From assembly GCA_037146835.1 (NCBI GenBank), contig JBAWWI010000002.1, positions 1 to 64,000 on the forward strand: DNA of 64,000 bases. The letters are read 5' to 3'. The notes under the pieces were generated by a model. That model was not told the DNA's origin, did not search any database, and saw only the letters and a program-made list of their open reading frames with translations. Within the stretch, counting starts at the first letter, position 1; each line of letters begins with the position of its first letter. Below are positions 63,464 to 64,000 of this stretch, one piece after another. A program made the position numbers and the translations under genes. The stretch is from IMCC26256 sp037146835 (lineage in GTDB: Bacteria > Actinomycetota > Acidimicrobiia > IMCC26256).

Positions 63464-64000
63464 TTACTTGTTTGCTTCACGCTCTCTGCGGCGTGCCTCA
63501 TCCTCTTCATCTGATCCGCGCTCATTACGAGAGAGATCGATTCCGAGAGACTCGGTTGTTCTAAAGGCGTCCTCATCAAGTTCCTTGATCTGGACCTCTC
63601 CACCATCTGCGTCAAGAACACGCACATTGAGGCAGAGTGCCTGCATTTCTTTAATAAGTACCTTGAAGGACTCGGGGATCCCGGGCTCCGGGATGTTCTC
63701 GCCCTTCACGATTGCCTCGTAGACCTTTACTCGGCCCAAGACATCGTCGGATTTGATAGTGAGAATCTCTTGGAGCGCGTATGCGGCGCCGTAGGCCTCA
63801 AGTGCCCAGACCTCCATCTCACCAAATCGCTGACCACCGAACTGTGCCTTACCACCGAGCGGCTGCTGGGTGATCATGGAGTACGGGCCTGTCGAGCGAG
63901 CATGGATCTTGTCGTCGACAAGATGTGAAAGCTTCAGGATGTACATGTAGCCAACGGTGATGTCCTGGTCAAACGGCTCGCCTGTGCGGCCGTCGAACAA
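63464..64000 (-). CDS. rpoB: RNA polymerase beta subunit, C-terminal part (gene continues past window)
   Basis: 178 codons are visible, ending at the stop at 63464. FDGRTGEPFDQDITVGYMY, KLSHLVDDKIHARSTGPYS and GGKAQFGGQRFGEMEVWAL are RpoB C-terminal signatures. A short charged tail (RNERGSDEEDEARRRERE) closes the protein. The 64-bp gap to rpoC has no obvious terminator. Confidence 0.97.
   Translation of the reverse strand: MFDGRTGEPFDQDITVGYMYILKLSHLVDDKIHARSTGPYSMITQQPLGGKAQFGGQRFGEMEVWALEAYGAAYALQEILTIKSDDVLGRVKVYEAIVKGENIPEPGIPESFKVLIKEMQALCLNVRVLDADGGEVQIKELDEDAFRTTESLGIDLSRNERGSDEEDEARRREREANK

Overview
The window looks like chromosomal DNA of an actinomycete-type bacterium (phylum Actinomycetota) of intermediate GC. 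The support is the rpoB-rpoC-rpsL-rpsG-fusA-tuf-S10-spc gene order ending in secY-adk-map, a zinc-type S14, actinobacterial-style RpoC/EF-Tu/L16 sequences, and frequent GTG/TTG starts with ATGA/GTGA/TTGA gene overlaps. No rRNA, tRNA, CRISPR array, transposase or integrase was recognised. The exact class cannot be fixed by reading alone; an Acidimicrobiia- or Thermoleophilia-like lineage is only a guess.

Left part, about 1-41.7 kb: a large surface-glycan (exopolysaccharide/capsule) locus of about 36 genes in alternating strand blocks. It opens with the 3' end of a secreted, Thr-rich mucin-like protein, then a UDP-sugar dehydrogenase, an O-methyltransferase and a GT39-like membrane glycosyltransferase. 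A minus-strand operon (12705 down to 5815) follows: Wzz/BY-kinase, PqqD-like protein, NTP_transf_5-type nucleotidyltransferase, Wzy-like membrane protein, HPr-kinase-like P-loop protein, and a PqqD domain fused to a degenerate HPr-kinase-like domain. A plus-strand block (13122-24035) carries a second GT39-like paralogue, GT-A glycosyltransferases, two methyltransferases, a Wzm/Wzt ABC exporter and three sulfotransferase-like genes. A minus-strand block (28010-24005) has four glycosyltransferases. Small strand-switching units then add two more sulfotransferases, a CysE-like acetyltransferase, two GNAT proteins, two GT4 enzymes and a polysaccharide deacetylase. The block ends with a WecA/MraY-like initiating transferase, a DegT aminotransferase, an unknown polytopic membrane protein, a CapD/FlaA1-type dehydratase and a GalE-like epimerase.

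Taken together, the locus can make UDP-uronic acids and amino-deoxy sugars, start a polyprenol-linked chain, extend it, decorate it with sulfate, methyl and acetyl groups, and export it by an ABC transporter, with BY-kinase/Wzz control. No Wzx flippase or Wza-like pore was recognised.

Right part, 41.7-64 kb, all minus strand: map, adk, secY, the spc and S10 ribosomal-protein genes, tuf, fusA, rpsG, rpsL, rpoC and the 3' part of rpoB. Notable here are a hairpin-packed 254-nt gap upstream of rplC, a hairpin enclosing the SD and GTG start of rpsL, a long hairpin plus promoter-like boxes before fusA, an 8-bp tandem repeat before tuf, different codon use in tuf, and low-complexity tails on RpoC, L22, S3 and S17.

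The strongest candidate for a little-described system is the HPr-kinase-like/PqqD/nucleotidyltransferase module at 5.8-12.7 kb, which contains an apparent pseudo-kinase paralogue.
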